NCBI GenBank assembly: GCA_027018975.1
Contig: JALUXN010000275.1
Location: forward strand, 1 to 35,608
Length of the DNA: 35,608 bases
Source: Mariprofundaceae bacterium
Lineage (GTDB): Bacteria; Pseudomonadota; Zetaproteobacteria; Mariprofundales; Mariprofundaceae
Direction: 5' to 3'
In this document: positions 7,668 to 15,132 of the stretch, piece by piece
How positions within the stretch are numbered: the stretch's first letter is position 1
Layout of the letters: every line of letters begins with the position of its first letter
Position numbers and translations under genes: made by a program
Notes under the pieces: model-generated
The model's input: the letters and a program-made list of their open reading frames with translations, nothing else
Databases searched by the model: none
What the model was told of the DNA's origin: nothing

Positions 7668-8537
7668 ATGCATTGGGGCACCTTTCTTCTCGCATTTTCG
7701 ATCTTTGTTGCGATCGGGCTACTCCTGCCGATCATCCTCTCTAGCATTGCCGAAAAAGGGCGTACCATGAAAAAAGAGGAGGACGTTAATCCGCCCAGCA
7801 GCAAACCGCAGACGCTGTTTGAGCAACTCGGCGGCGCTGCTGCGGTCAATGCAGCAGTCGATGTCTTCTATCGGCGTGTATTGGCGGATGCCTATATCAA
7901 CCGCTTCTTTGAAGGGGTCGATATGGAGAAGCAGGCGGCCAAGCAGAAAGCCTTCCTCACCATGGCATTCGGCGGGCCGCACAACTACTCCGGCAAAGAT
8001 ATGCGCGAAGGGCATCGTCATCTGGTCAAGATGGGGCTCAATGACTCCCACTTTGATCATATCCTGATGCATCTGCGGGCAACCCTTGCCGAGCTCGGTG
8101 TCGGTAACGACCTGATCCAGCAGGTGATCGACATCGCCGAGAGCACCCGTAATGACGTACTCGACCGCGATGACCGTTCACTCTATGAGCAGCTCGGCGG
8201 TGAAGCCGCTGTCAACGCCGCAGTCGATGTCTTCTATCGTCGCGTATTGGCAGATGCCTACATCGTCCGCTTCTTTGAAGGGGTCGATATGGAGAAGCAG
8301 GCTGCCAAACAAAAAGCCTTCCTCACCATGGCATTCGGCGGACCGCACAACTACTCCGGCAAGGATATGCGTGAAGGGCATCGCCACCTGATCAAGATGG
8401 GGCTCAACGACTCCCACTTTGATCATATCCTGATGCATCTGCGCGCCACACTCGCTGAGCTCGGTGTCGATAACGGCCTGATCCAGCAGGTGATTGCCAT
8501 CGCCGAAAGCACACGCGACGACGTATTGGATCGCTAA
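7668..8537 (+). CDS. Membrane-anchored tandem truncated haemoglobin (two globin domains)
   Basis: A 289-aa fusion: one N-terminal membrane helix (about residues 5-27) followed by a basic patch (K30, R32), a hydrophilic linker (33-50) and two group I truncated globin domains (51-167 and 173-289). Both keep all haem-pocket residues: Y68, Q89, Q93, H116 and Y190, Q211, Q215, H238. By eye the two domains match at 109 of 117 positions; domain 2 matches the upstream single globin at about 97 of 117. Positive charges after the helix suggest the globins face the cytoplasm. The gene starts two bases after the single globin gene, so they are co-transcribed. The anchor is a near-copy of the 35-aa protein encoded at 9709. 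Likely role: NO (or O2) chemistry at the inner membrane, reduced by the next gene. No named family with this architecture is known to me. Confidence 0.88.
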   Translation: MHWGTFLLAFSIFVAIGLLLPIILSSIAEKGRTMKKEEDVNPPSSKPQTLFEQLGGAAAVNAAVDVFYRRVLADAYINRFFEGVDMEKQAAKQKAFLTMAFGGPHNYSGKDMREGHRHLVKMGLNDSHFDHILMHLRATLAELGVGNDLIQQVIDIAESTRNDVLDRDDRSLYEQLGGEAAVNAAVDVFYRRVLADAYIVRFFEGVDMEKQAAKQKAFLTMAFGGPHNYSGKDMREGHRHLIKMGLNDSHFDHILMHLRATLAELGVDNGLIQQVIAIAESTRDDVLDR

Positions 8538-8555
8538 ACGCACATCGCCAAAGGG

Positions 8556-8578
8556 AGGGAGGCATCAGCCTCCCTTTT
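8556..8578 (+). terminator. Possible rho-independent terminator after the tandem globin
   Basis: A perfect 7-bp GC-rich stem (GGGAGGC 8557-8563, loop ATCA, GCCTCCC 8568-8574) is followed by four T. The short T tract suggests partial termination, so some transcription may continue into the reductase gene 49 bp on. Confidence 0.6.
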
Positions 8579-8626
8579 CCTTGCCCAAAATCACACCCGC
8601 CAACCCCATACATAGAAGGAACCAGC

Positions 8627-9595
8627 ATGCCCATTATCCGCTACGAAGGAAAAGATTACGACTGCCCCAGTGATGAGATACTGCTCGACAGCTTGGCGCA
8701 GCAAGGGGTCAAACTCCCCTCATCCTGCAAATCCGGCGCCTGCCAAACCTGCCTGACGCGCGCTATCAGCGGCACGCCGCCCGCTGCGGCACAGAAGGGG
8801 CTCAAAAGCACACTGGCAGCCCAAGGCTACTTCCTCGCCTGCCAGTGCAAGCCGGAGAGCGACATGGAGATCGGACTGGCTACCATCTCGCAAAAATTCT
8901 CCACCCGCCTCATCGACAAAATGGCTCTGAACGAAAGCGTCATCCGCCTGCGCCTGAGCAAACCCGACAACTTCGACTACCACGCCGGTCAATTCATCAA
9001 CCTCATCCGCCCCAGCGACGAGCTCACCCGCAGCTATTCGCTCGCCTCCCTGCCATCAGACGATGCACTGGAATTGCACATCAAACGGGTGCCCAAGGGC
9101 GCCATGAGCGGCTGGCTCTTCGATCACGTTGAAACAGGAGAGGAACTCGCCTTCTATGGCCCATCCGGCGACTGTTTCTACCTGCCGGAAGACCCAGAGC
9201 AACCGCTGCTGCTGGTCGGCGCCGGCACCGGTCTGGCGCCACTCTACGGCATTATCCAAGATGCACTGCAACAAGAGCACCGAGCACCCATCCACCTTTT
9301 CCACGGCAGCCTCGCCAAAGAAGGCCTCTATCTTATCCAAACACTGCGCGAACTGGACAATCAATATGCGCAATTTCACTACACGCCATGTGTCCTCCAC
9401 GGCGACTCTCCGCCCGGCGGCATGCAGGGCAATATCGGCGATCTGCCGGTTCAGGCGCTCGGCTCACTGAGTGGCTACCGCGTCTTTCTCTGTGGTGATC
9501 CGGCCATTGTCCGCACCTTGCGGCAAAATATTTTTATGGCCGGCGCATCCATGCAGGCGATCCACTCCGACCCCTTTGAATTTGCCGCCAGCTAA
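8627..9595 (+). CDS. [2Fe-2S] ferredoxin-FAD/NAD(P)H oxidoreductase, probable globin reductase
   Basis: A 322-aa single-chain electron-transfer enzyme. N-terminal plant-type [2Fe-2S] ferredoxin (residues 1-85) with ligands C34, C39, C42 and C72 (or C74); FAD-binding barrel (about 92-188) with the flavin motif RSYSLAS at 135-141; NAD(P)-binding domain (about 193-318) with GAGTGLAP at 198-205 and the CGDPA motif near residue 290. This layout is that of phenol/toluene/benzoate-type reductases and CDP-6-deoxyglucoseen reductase-like proteins. No oxygenase or sugar genes are nearby; its place right after two globin genes makes a haemoglobin or ferric-globin reductase, completing an NO dioxygenase, the best inference. 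AGAAGGAACC lies before the ATG. Confidence 0.85.
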   Translation: MPIIRYEGKDYDCPSDEILLDSLAQQGVKLPSSCKSGACQTCLTRAISGTPPAAAQKGLKSTLAAQGYFLACQCKPESDMEIGLATISQKFSTRLIDKMALNESVIRLRLSKPDNFDYHAGQFINLIRPSDELTRSYSLASLPSDDALELHIKRVPKGAMSGWLFDHVETGEELAFYGPSGDCFYLPEDPEQPLLLVGAGTGLAPLYGIIQDALQQEHRAPIHLFHGSLAKEGLYLIQTLRELDNQYAQFHYTPCVLHGDSPPGGMQGNIGDLPVQALGSLSGYRVFLCGDPAIVRTLRQNIFMAGASMQAIHSDPFEFAAS

Positions 9596-9646
9596 GCGTA
9601 CACCATGATATAAAACAGCCGTGCACAACCAACGCCAATATTCCCC

Positions 9647-9675
9647 TTGCATCACGCAATATGCACCGATAACAT
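9647..9675 (+). promoter_or_regulatory. Possible promoter of the 35-aa membrane protein
   Basis: TTGCAT (9647-9652) and TAACAT (9670-9675) are separated by exactly 17 bp; the -10 hexamer is the same as in the globin promoter. No palindrome like the one at 7242 is present. Separate expression of the small gene would be possible. Confidence 0.4.
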
Positions 9676-9708
9676 CCCCCGCAGTGATTTCTATGGGAGG
9701 CATACATT

Positions 9709-9816
9709 ATGCACTGGAGTACCTTTATTCTTGCGTTTTCAATTTTCACCGTGATGGGACTGCTGTTACCGATCGCGCTCTCTTCCATTGCGGAGAAAGG
9801 TCGCACACACGGCTAA
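9709..9816 (+). CDS. 35-aa single-helix membrane protein, paralogue of the tandem-globin anchor
   Basis: A 35-residue open frame, ATG at 9709 with GGGAGG at 9695-9700 (8 bp before the start) and stop at 9814-9816, closed by a strong terminator. It has one membrane helix (about residues 5-27) and ends SSIAEKGRTHG. It matches the N-terminus of the tandem globin over residues 1-33 with only a handful of substitutions (MHW-TF-LAFSIF, GLLLPI-LSSIAEKGRT), and the DNA is alike too. So this is a real gene and the free-standing form of the globin anchor. I do not recognise a named family. It may dimerise with the globin anchor, dock on a membrane partner such as an oxidase or NO reductase, or be the ancestral gene from which the fusion arose; these are inferences. 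Confidence 0.8.
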   Translation: MHWSTFILAFSIFTVMGLLLPIALSSIAEKGRTHG

Positions 9817-9831
9817 TTGCTTGAACACACG

Positions 9832-9865
9832 AAAAGCCCGGTCAGTTCGCTGCCGGGCTTTTTTT
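9832..9865 (+). terminator. Rho-independent terminator after the NO-response genes
   Basis: A stem AAAAGCCCGG (9832-9841) pairs with CCGGGCTTTT (9853-9862), extended inside past a one-base bulge by CAG/CTG around a TTCG loop, and followed by T7. Strong signal isolating the globin region from the channel/vWA genes. Confidence 0.88.
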
Positions 9866-9924
9866 ATGCGCTTACCCCGATACAACAAGCGCGGCTCCAT
9901 CAACCAGTAGCATAGGAGGAAAAC

Positions 9925-10920
9925 ATGGTCTCAAACGGGCTCCAAAAAGCGGCGGATCAGCGCGCACTGCGCACCTTTGCGCTATGGATGGGCTGGGCGA
10001 TCTCCGCGCTAACCATGTTTGCCATGATGTCCCGCAGAGCCAATGTCATCAGCTTCGTGATGCACGACCAAACCCGCGTCACTTGGCTGATCATCGGCAT
10101 GTTTGTCCTCGGCGTTGCCGTCAGCTTTATTCAAGCTATGAAACTCACCACGGAATGGTTCCGCGCCTACCGCATCGAAGACACCCTCAAAATCCGCGGA
10201 CTCAGCGGCGTTGTCAAAAGCGGTGCCGGCCACTTGGTGGATCACTTTGTCGATGCCATGCAGGCGATTATTGACCGCAATGGCCGCATCGATGTCGATG
10301 CACTGATCAACGTCCAGTTCTCCTCGCAGCACCGCATCAGTCAATTTGTCGGCATGCTGGGCAATTTGATGATCACCCTCGGCCTGATCGGCACTGTACT
10401 CGGCATGACCATCACCATGAACGGCCTGAATGGTGCATTGGGCTCACTCGGTGTCGATCAGAGTCTGCTCATCGATGGTCTGCGCAGTGCCATGAACGGT
10501 ATGGGCGTCGCCTTTTACACGACGCTGATCGGTTCAGTACTCGGCGGCGTACTGCTGCGCGTCTTCTCATGGATCACCGACACCTCGGTCAATGGCCTGC
10601 AAGATCTCATGCTACGCAGCTGCATGGTCTATGCCTCCGCCGACATGGAACCGAACGAACAGCGCAACATCAAAGCCCTCGACGCCAGCGTCGAACAGCT
10701 CCAGCAGCGTATCGAACTGTTGAACCTCGCCCTGCAGGCCAGCCGCAACGAAATGAGTCAGCTACGCCAAGAAGCCACCCAGATGCACGAAGACCTGGAT
10801 GAACTGGCCAAGCACGACCCAATCCGCAAACTGGCCGCCGGCCACGCCCGCTACGCGCTGAGCATCCACCCCGGCCCTATCACCCGTCTCAAAAACCTCT
10901 TCACCAAGCAGCAAGATTAA
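9925..10920 (+). CDS. MotA/TolQ/ExbB-family proton channel-like protein
   Basis: A 331-aa inner-membrane protein with four helices (about residues 15-35, 53-72, 141-166, 193-216). Helices three and four carry the MotA/TolQ/ExbB signature: the run GNLMITLGLIGTVLGMT and then GMGVAFYTTLIGSVLGG, with the small and Thr residues lining the proton path. A large cytoplasmic loop joins helices two and three, and a coiled coil (about 247-297) follows helix four. Such proteins form a pentamer around a MotB/ExbD-type anchor and use proton flow to drive motion. The partner is the next gene, 6 bp on. It is neither a flagellar motA nor a tolQ by context. AGGAGG at 9914-9919 supports the start. Confidence 0.85.
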   Translation: MVSNGLQKAADQRALRTFALWMGWAISALTMFAMMSRRANVISFVMHDQTRVTWLIIGMFVLGVAVSFIQAMKLTTEWFRAYRIEDTLKIRGLSGVVKSGAGHLVDHFVDAMQAIIDRNGRIDVDALINVQFSSQHRISQFVGMLGNLMITLGLIGTVLGMTITMNGLNGALGSLGVDQSLLIDGLRSAMNGMGVAFYTTLIGSVLGGVLLRVFSWITDTSVNGLQDLMLRSCMVYASADMEPNEQRNIKALDASVEQLQQRIELLNLALQASRNEMSQLRQEATQMHEDLDELAKHDPIRKLAAGHARYALSIHPGPITRLKNLFTKQQD

Positions 10921-10926
10921 ACGCAC

Positions 10927-11757
10927 ATGCGCCAACAACGATCCAACCAGCAGGATAATTTCTACGAAATTTTCTCGGATATGGCGCTGCTCATGCTCGC
11001 TGCATTTATCTTTCTCTTCGCACTGATCCTGATCAACGCGCAGCTGCAGGGCAGCGGTAAAACCAAGGAGATGCTCGATCAAATCGCCGCGCTGCAGGCA
11101 CAGCTGAAAGATGCCGGTCGAGAGAACCAATCACTGCAGCAACAGATCAACAGCCTCGCCAGTGTTGATGCCCAGCAGCAGATGGAGAATGTGCAGGCGT
11201 TGATTCAGGGCGGCACTGTCCAAAATAAGATCAATCAGGTACTGCTCAGCGCCGACATGGCCAGCGGCCGAGGCAAGCACGACTTCGACATGTTTGTAAG
11301 AGGATTGCATGACCTGCCGGGTCGCGACCTGCATCTGGTGGTCGATGCCACCGGTTCCATGCACGGTGTGACCACGTTCCTCATTCCCGTACTACGCCTG
11401 ATCGCCATTCGTTCCGGCAAACACCTATCAGCCGTCAGCTGGTATGCCGATCGCAAGAGTGGTACATATACCGGCAGTATGGCGGAGATGTTTGATCAAC
11501 TGATGCAGAATGCCCCCTTTGTCGGCACCGATGAAACCATCGGCCACACACTCCGTTATATCAAAGAGAACTCGCCGATTCCCAGCGCATATCTACTCAT
11601 CGGCGACGAACCACCCACCGATGAAATTCGCTATCTGGAGATCCCCGCGCCTGTCTTCACCCTGCCGCTGGGCACCAGCGACGACAACACCAAGATCGCA
11701 TTCAAAACCATTGCCGAAAAAACTGGCGGCAAGATGCTTACACTAAAATTTCAGTAA
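10927..11757 (+). CDS. MotB/ExbD-like membrane anchor with von Willebrand factor A domain
   Basis: A 276-aa protein. A short cytoplasmic N-terminus precedes one membrane helix (about residues 17-37) with an acidic residue at its start (FSDMALLML, D18), the position of the proton-carrying Asp in MotB/ExbD/ZorB. A periplasmic coiled coil follows (about 44-95), then a vWA-type domain (about 133-276) with a metal-ion site: D140-A-T142-G-S144 (variant DxTxS), T201 and D227. In place of the peptidoglycan-binding OmpA-like domain of MotB, the motor would carry a metal-dependent ligand-binding domain. Cell location of the vWA domain is inferred from the anchor topology. The gene follows the channel gene by 6 bp and its end overlaps the convergent YIP1-like gene by 7 bp. 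Confidence 0.82.
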   Translation: MRQQRSNQQDNFYEIFSDMALLMLAAFIFLFALILINAQLQGSGKTKEMLDQIAALQAQLKDAGRENQSLQQQINSLASVDAQQQMENVQALIQGGTVQNKINQVLLSADMASGRGKHDFDMFVRGLHDLPGRDLHLVVDATGSMHGVTTFLIPVLRLIAIRSGKHLSAVSWYADRKSGTYTGSMAEMFDQLMQNAPFVGTDETIGHTLRYIKENSPIPSAYLLIGDEPPTDEIRYLEIPAPVFTLPLGTSDDNTKIAFKTIAEKTGGKMLTLKFQ

Positions 11758-12314
11758 CCCGCAGCAACAGGCGCTGCCGCCGGCGCGCTGAAAAAGATCG
11801 CCACAATCACCATATGCACCACATAACCGACTGCATACGTCGATAATGCCGGCACGGCGATAATCATCGCAGCCATCGCTGCAGAGACCTTCAAACGCTC
11901 CACCAACGCAGTCCAGAGCAGATAGAGCCCCCACGCGCTCCCTACCATGCTCGCCACCGGAATATAGATCACCATCGCCGGTGTCGAGGCATAGCTGACC
12001 ATCTGAAACGCATTCGCCGGCCCCAGTTTCTTCTTAGCCAGCGTCCGAACAGCCCAGGCAATATATTTTCCCCACAGCCAAGTCAGCAGCAGCGTTACGC
12101 CCCAGCTCACCGGCACCATAAAGAGCAGTGTCCACTGATAGAATGGCACCCCTACGAACGAAGCAATAAAGACCAGAAATGTCGTATAAAAAAAGGCGTT
12201 GCCATAAAACGCCGCAGTCGGCATCTCTGTAAAAAACTGTTTCGGCGCCACCAACAAGCTACGCACCGCCGGCAAAAAGGTGGACAACATTTGATTCTTA
12301 TCAAAATAGTTCAT
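11751..12314 (-). CDS. YIP1-family multi-pass membrane protein
   Basis: A 187-aa protein with about five hydrophobic helices and a YIP1-like layout: an N-terminal amphipathic part (LPAVRSLLVAPKQFF) leading into the membrane domain. The function of bacterial YIP1-like proteins is not established. GGAG about 8 bases before the ATG supports the start. It is the last gene of the minus-strand housekeeping run, 12 bp after the preceding small membrane gene. Confidence 0.7.
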   Translation of the reverse strand: MNYFDKNQMLSTFLPAVRSLLVAPKQFFTEMPTAAFYGNAFFYTTFLVFIASFVGVPFYQWTLLFMVPVSWGVTLLLTWLWGKYIAWAVRTLAKKKLGPANAFQMVSYASTPAMVIYIPVASMVGSAWGLYLLWTALVERLKVSAAMAAMIIAVPALSTYAVGYVVHMVIVAIFFSAPAAAPVAAGY

Positions 12315-12326
12315 ATAAACTCCATA

Positions 12327-12623
12327 TTATGATTTATCAGACAGTTCAGAAAAAAACTCGCGATATGCTGGCCGCCGACCCAGCCAGAGGCGAGTCAGGG
12401 CGAACGACACCGCTTTCAAACGGATCAGAATCAGCAGCATAACCACGCTGGAGATGCCCATCACCCACAGTCCGCCGCTCAACCCCTTATCGACCAGCAT
12501 CGCGTAGGTGAAAAAATAGATCGACATGGTCAGCGCGAAGAGCACGCCGATGGCGACGGCGATATTCTCCTGCACCTTGCGGATGTGCGCCTCGATCGCT
12601 TCTCTCTCGTGCATCTCACCCAT
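12327..12623 (-). CDS. Small two-helix membrane protein of unknown function
   Basis: About 98 aa from the ATG at 12623 (an ATG at 12614 is also possible). A charged N-terminus with EAHIRKVQENI is followed by two helices (roughly residues 19-42 and 48-68) and a basic tail. I do not recognise the family. The start lies one base past the purH stop codon (12625), so the gene is translationally linked to purH; a longer frame reaching 12689 would run into purH and is unlikely. Confidence 0.6.
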   Translation of the reverse strand: MGEMHEREAIEAHIRKVQENIAVAIGVLFALTMSIYFFTYAMLVDKGLSGGLWVMGISSVVMLLILIRLKAVSFALTRLWLGRRPAYREFFSELSDKS

Positions 12624-12624
12624 G

Positions 12625-14187
12625 TTAGTGGCGGAAATGGCGAATGCCGGTGAAGACCATGGCGATATTCTGCTCGTTGGCAGCGGCAATCACCTCATCG
12701 TCACGAATCGAGCCACCTGGCTGAATCACCGCCGTCGCTCCCGCTTCGGCCAACGCATCCAGTCCGTCGCGGAAAGGGAAGAAGGCATCCGACGCCACCG
12801 CCGAACCCTTGATCGCCTCGCCACCGTGGTGGGCGGCAATGCGGGTGGAGTTGACGCGGTTCATCTGCCCGGCGCCAACGCCGAGGGTGGTGCCATTTTT
12901 GGCAAAGACAATGGCATTGGATTTCACATGCTTGGCGACCGACCAGGCAAAGAGCATATCACGCCACTCCTGCTCGCTCGGCGCCCGCTCAGTAATCACC
13001 CGGCAGGCATCGCGATCCAGAATATGCGCATCGCGCTGCTGCACCAACAAACCACCATTGACCCGCTTAAACTCGTAACCGCCGCGCACCGGCGCTGCCG
13101 ACGGCGCCAGCATCAGACGCAGATTCTTGCGCTCTTTCAGAATCGCCTGCGCCTCATCGGAGAAGCCCGGCGCAATCACCACCTCCATAAAGGTCTCGGC
13201 GATCAACGCCGCCGCACCGGCAGTCAGCTCACGATTAAAGGCGGCAATACCGCCAAAGGCAGAGACCGCATCGGCTGCCCGCGCCCGCTCATAGATCTCC
13301 GCCTGCGTACCGCCGCCCATCGCCACGCCACACGGATTGGCGTGTTTGACAATCACCACCGCCTCATCCTCCAGATCGCGCACCAGCGCAAAGGCGGCAT
13401 CGGCATCGGCGATATTGTTGTAGGAGATCGCCTTACCCTGCGTCACCACGCAATCGGCCATCGAGACACCATCATCTTCCGGATCAGCATAAAACGCACC
13501 GGCCTGATGCGGGTTCTCACCATAACGCAGCTCATTTTCAGTCTTGATGAATTGACGGGTAAAAATATCAGGAAATTCACGCTTGCTGCCATCGGCGTTA
13601 AGCGCGGAGAAGTGGTTGGCGATGGCACCATCGTAGGCCGCTGTGTGGGCAAATGCTTTGACCGCCAGCGCCCGCCGGCGGGATTCATCCAACGTGCCAT
13701 CACGTACTGCGCCGAGCACCATCTCATAGTCGCCGGGGTCAACCACCACCGTCACAAAGCGGTGATTCTTCGCCGATGCGCGCACCATGCAGGGGCCGCC
13801 AATGTCGATATTCTCAATCGCATCGTCGATCGTACACCCATCCTTGGCCACCGCCTCACGGAAGGGATAGAGATTCACACAGACCAGATCGATCTGCTCG
13901 ATACCGTGCTCGGCCATCGAGGCGAGATCACCCGCATTGTCGCGCCGCGCCAGAATCCCGCCATGCACCTTCGGATTGAGCGTCTTCACGCGCCCATCCA
14001 TCATCTCCGGAAAGCCCGTGTAATCAGACACATCGCGGCAAGCAACGCCCGCCTCGCGCAGCAGCTTCGCCGTGCCGCCGGTAGAGAGAATATCGACACC
14101 CATCTCCGCCAACGCCGCAGCAAATTCGCTCACGCCCGTTTTATCCGACACACTGATCAGTGCACGCTTGATCGGCTGTTCTGTCAT
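12625..14187 (-). CDS. purH: Bifunctional AICAR formyltransferase/IMP cyclohydrolase
   Basis: Catalyses the last two steps of IMP synthesis: formylation of AICAR using 10-formyl-THF and ring closure to IMP. N-terminal IMP cyclohydrolase (MGS-like) domain, about residues 1-145, with ISVSDKTG, STGGT and NPKVHGGIL; C-terminal transformylase from about 200, with the catalytic Lys-His in VIVKHANPCG and the late SNAIVFAK segment. 520 aa, normal length. I prefer the ATG at 14187 (MTEQPIKRAL), preceded by AGGATGG; an in-frame ATG at 14196 lies too close to that site. Confidence 0.96.
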   Translation of the reverse strand: MTEQPIKRALISVSDKTGVSEFAAALAEMGVDILSTGGTAKLLREAGVACRDVSDYTGFPEMMDGRVKTLNPKVHGGILARRDNAGDLASMAEHGIEQIDLVCVNLYPFREAVAKDGCTIDDAIENIDIGGPCMVRASAKNHRFVTVVVDPGDYEMVLGAVRDGTLDESRRRALAVKAFAHTAAYDGAIANHFSALNADGSKREFPDIFTRQFIKTENELRYGENPHQAGAFYADPEDDGVSMADCVVTQGKAISYNNIADADAAFALVRDLEDEAVVIVKHANPCGVAMGGGTQAEIYERARAADAVSAFGGIAAFNRELTAGAAALIAETFMEVVIAPGFSDEAQAILKERKNLRLMLAPSAAPVRGGYEFKRVNGGLLVQQRDAHILDRDACRVITERAPSEQEWRDMLFAWSVAKHVKSNAIVFAKNGTTLGVGAGQMNRVNSTRIAAHHGGEAIKGSAVASDAFFPFRDGLDALAEAGATAVIQPGGSIRDDEVIAAANEQNIAMVFTGIRHFRH

Positions 14188-14226
14188 AAACACCATCCTA
14201 TCTCTTAAAATGAAAGGTCGGCGAGC

Positions 14227-15132
14227 CTACGCATCAACCGCGCCCTCGCAACACGTGATCGCATGTTTCAGCGAGAACTCCACCGTCTGCGTCTGAATCG
14301 CATGCCGCGCCCCGCTGCACTGCAGGCACCAACTGTGCAGCTGTTGAACCCCATCCACACCCGGCCACGCCACCGCCAGCCAGACCGTGCCGACCGGCTT
14401 CTCCAGCGACCCCCCACCGGGCCCGGCAATGCCGCTGACCGCAATGCAGAGATGGCGTTCGCCCGCGCCGCCCGCCGCCATCGCACGCACCACCGGCTCA
14501 CTCACCGCACCATATCGCGCCAGCAGTGCGGGTTCCACCCCAACCATCTCCGCTTTGGCCTGATTGCAATAGGTGATCCAGCCGCGATCCACAACAGCCG
14601 ATGCTCCAGGCACCGCGCACAACTGCGCCGCAATCGCGCCGCCCGTGCAGGACTCCACCGTGCGCAACAGCCAACCGCGCCGCTGAAGCGCAGCCAACAA
14701 CTGCTCCGCCGGCGTCATCGACAGCCCATCCACACATTCTGCCCCCATCAACGCCGCCAACCAGCGCGCACGGCAGTAGATCAGATCCCCCAGCGGCAGC
14801 AACACCGCCCGCTGATCGCCCGATAGCGCCAGCCAGCCGCTGCGCGGCGGATTCTCCAGCGCTAGGGCCTCCAGCTGCCACCCCGCGCCACGCAGCTGGT
14901 CAGCCATCGCATCCAGCCATGCTGCTTCCGCCACCACCAAGATCCGCACCGCCGACCACGCCACATCCCGAGGCGAAGCCAGCAACGACAACGACACCCG
15001 CGCCGCCCCCGCTTCCCTCAACCAGCGCCGCAACCAGTCACTGGTCAAGCCGGCCACCACCATATCGTTGAACGCCACCTCGCTAAGCAACAGCTGCACA
15101 TCCCTAGCCGCCAAAGAACGCACCTCCGCCAA
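14227..15132 (-). CDS. CinA C-terminal/PncC-like protein with an unusual N-terminal domain
   Basis: A 301-aa protein. Residues about 139-295 form a CinA C-terminal (PncC, NMN deamidase) domain with the conserved ESCTGG (160-165), a YCNQAK segment (usually YSNxAK) and SGIAGPGGG followed by KPVGTVW. PncC recycles nicotinamide mononucleotide to nicotinate mononucleotide in NAD turnover. The first about 138 residues are alpha/beta, not the molybdopterin-binding-like N-domain of full CinA as far as I can tell, and I cannot place them. The start at 15132 overlaps pgpA by 29 bases; an ATG at 15063 would shorten but not remove this extension. It lies 39 bp before purH in the same run. Confidence 0.75.
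   Translation of the reverse strand: MAEVRSLAARDVQLLLSEVAFNDMVVAGLTSDWLRRWLREAGAARVSLSLLASPRDVAWSAVRILVVAEAAWLDAMADQLRGAGWQLEALALENPPRSGWLALSGDQRAVLLPLGDLIYCRARWLAALMGAECVDGLSMTPAEQLLAALQRRGWLLRTVESCTGGAIAAQLCAVPGASAVVDRGWITYCNQAKAEMVGVEPALLARYGAVSEPVVRAMAAGGAGERHLCIAVSGIAGPGGGSLEKPVGTVWLAVAWPGVDGVQQLHSWCLQCSGARHAIQTQTVEFSLKHAITCCEGAVDA

Noticed and set aside
7300..8537. Regularly repeated DNA that might suggest a CRISPR or other repeat array
   Set aside because: The repeat unit is about 360 bp, coding in one frame throughout, and corresponds to whole globin domains.
9925..11757. Zorya-type phage defence (ZorAB) for the channel pair
   Set aside because: The anchor lacks the OmpA-like peptidoglycan-binding domain and no zorC, zorD or zorE gene or other defence gene is nearby.
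12526..14208. A 560-codon open frame on the + strand
   Set aside because: It lies opposite purH, whose motifs are complete; the composition (very rich in His, Arg and Ile) is typical of an antisense shadow in GC-rich DNA.
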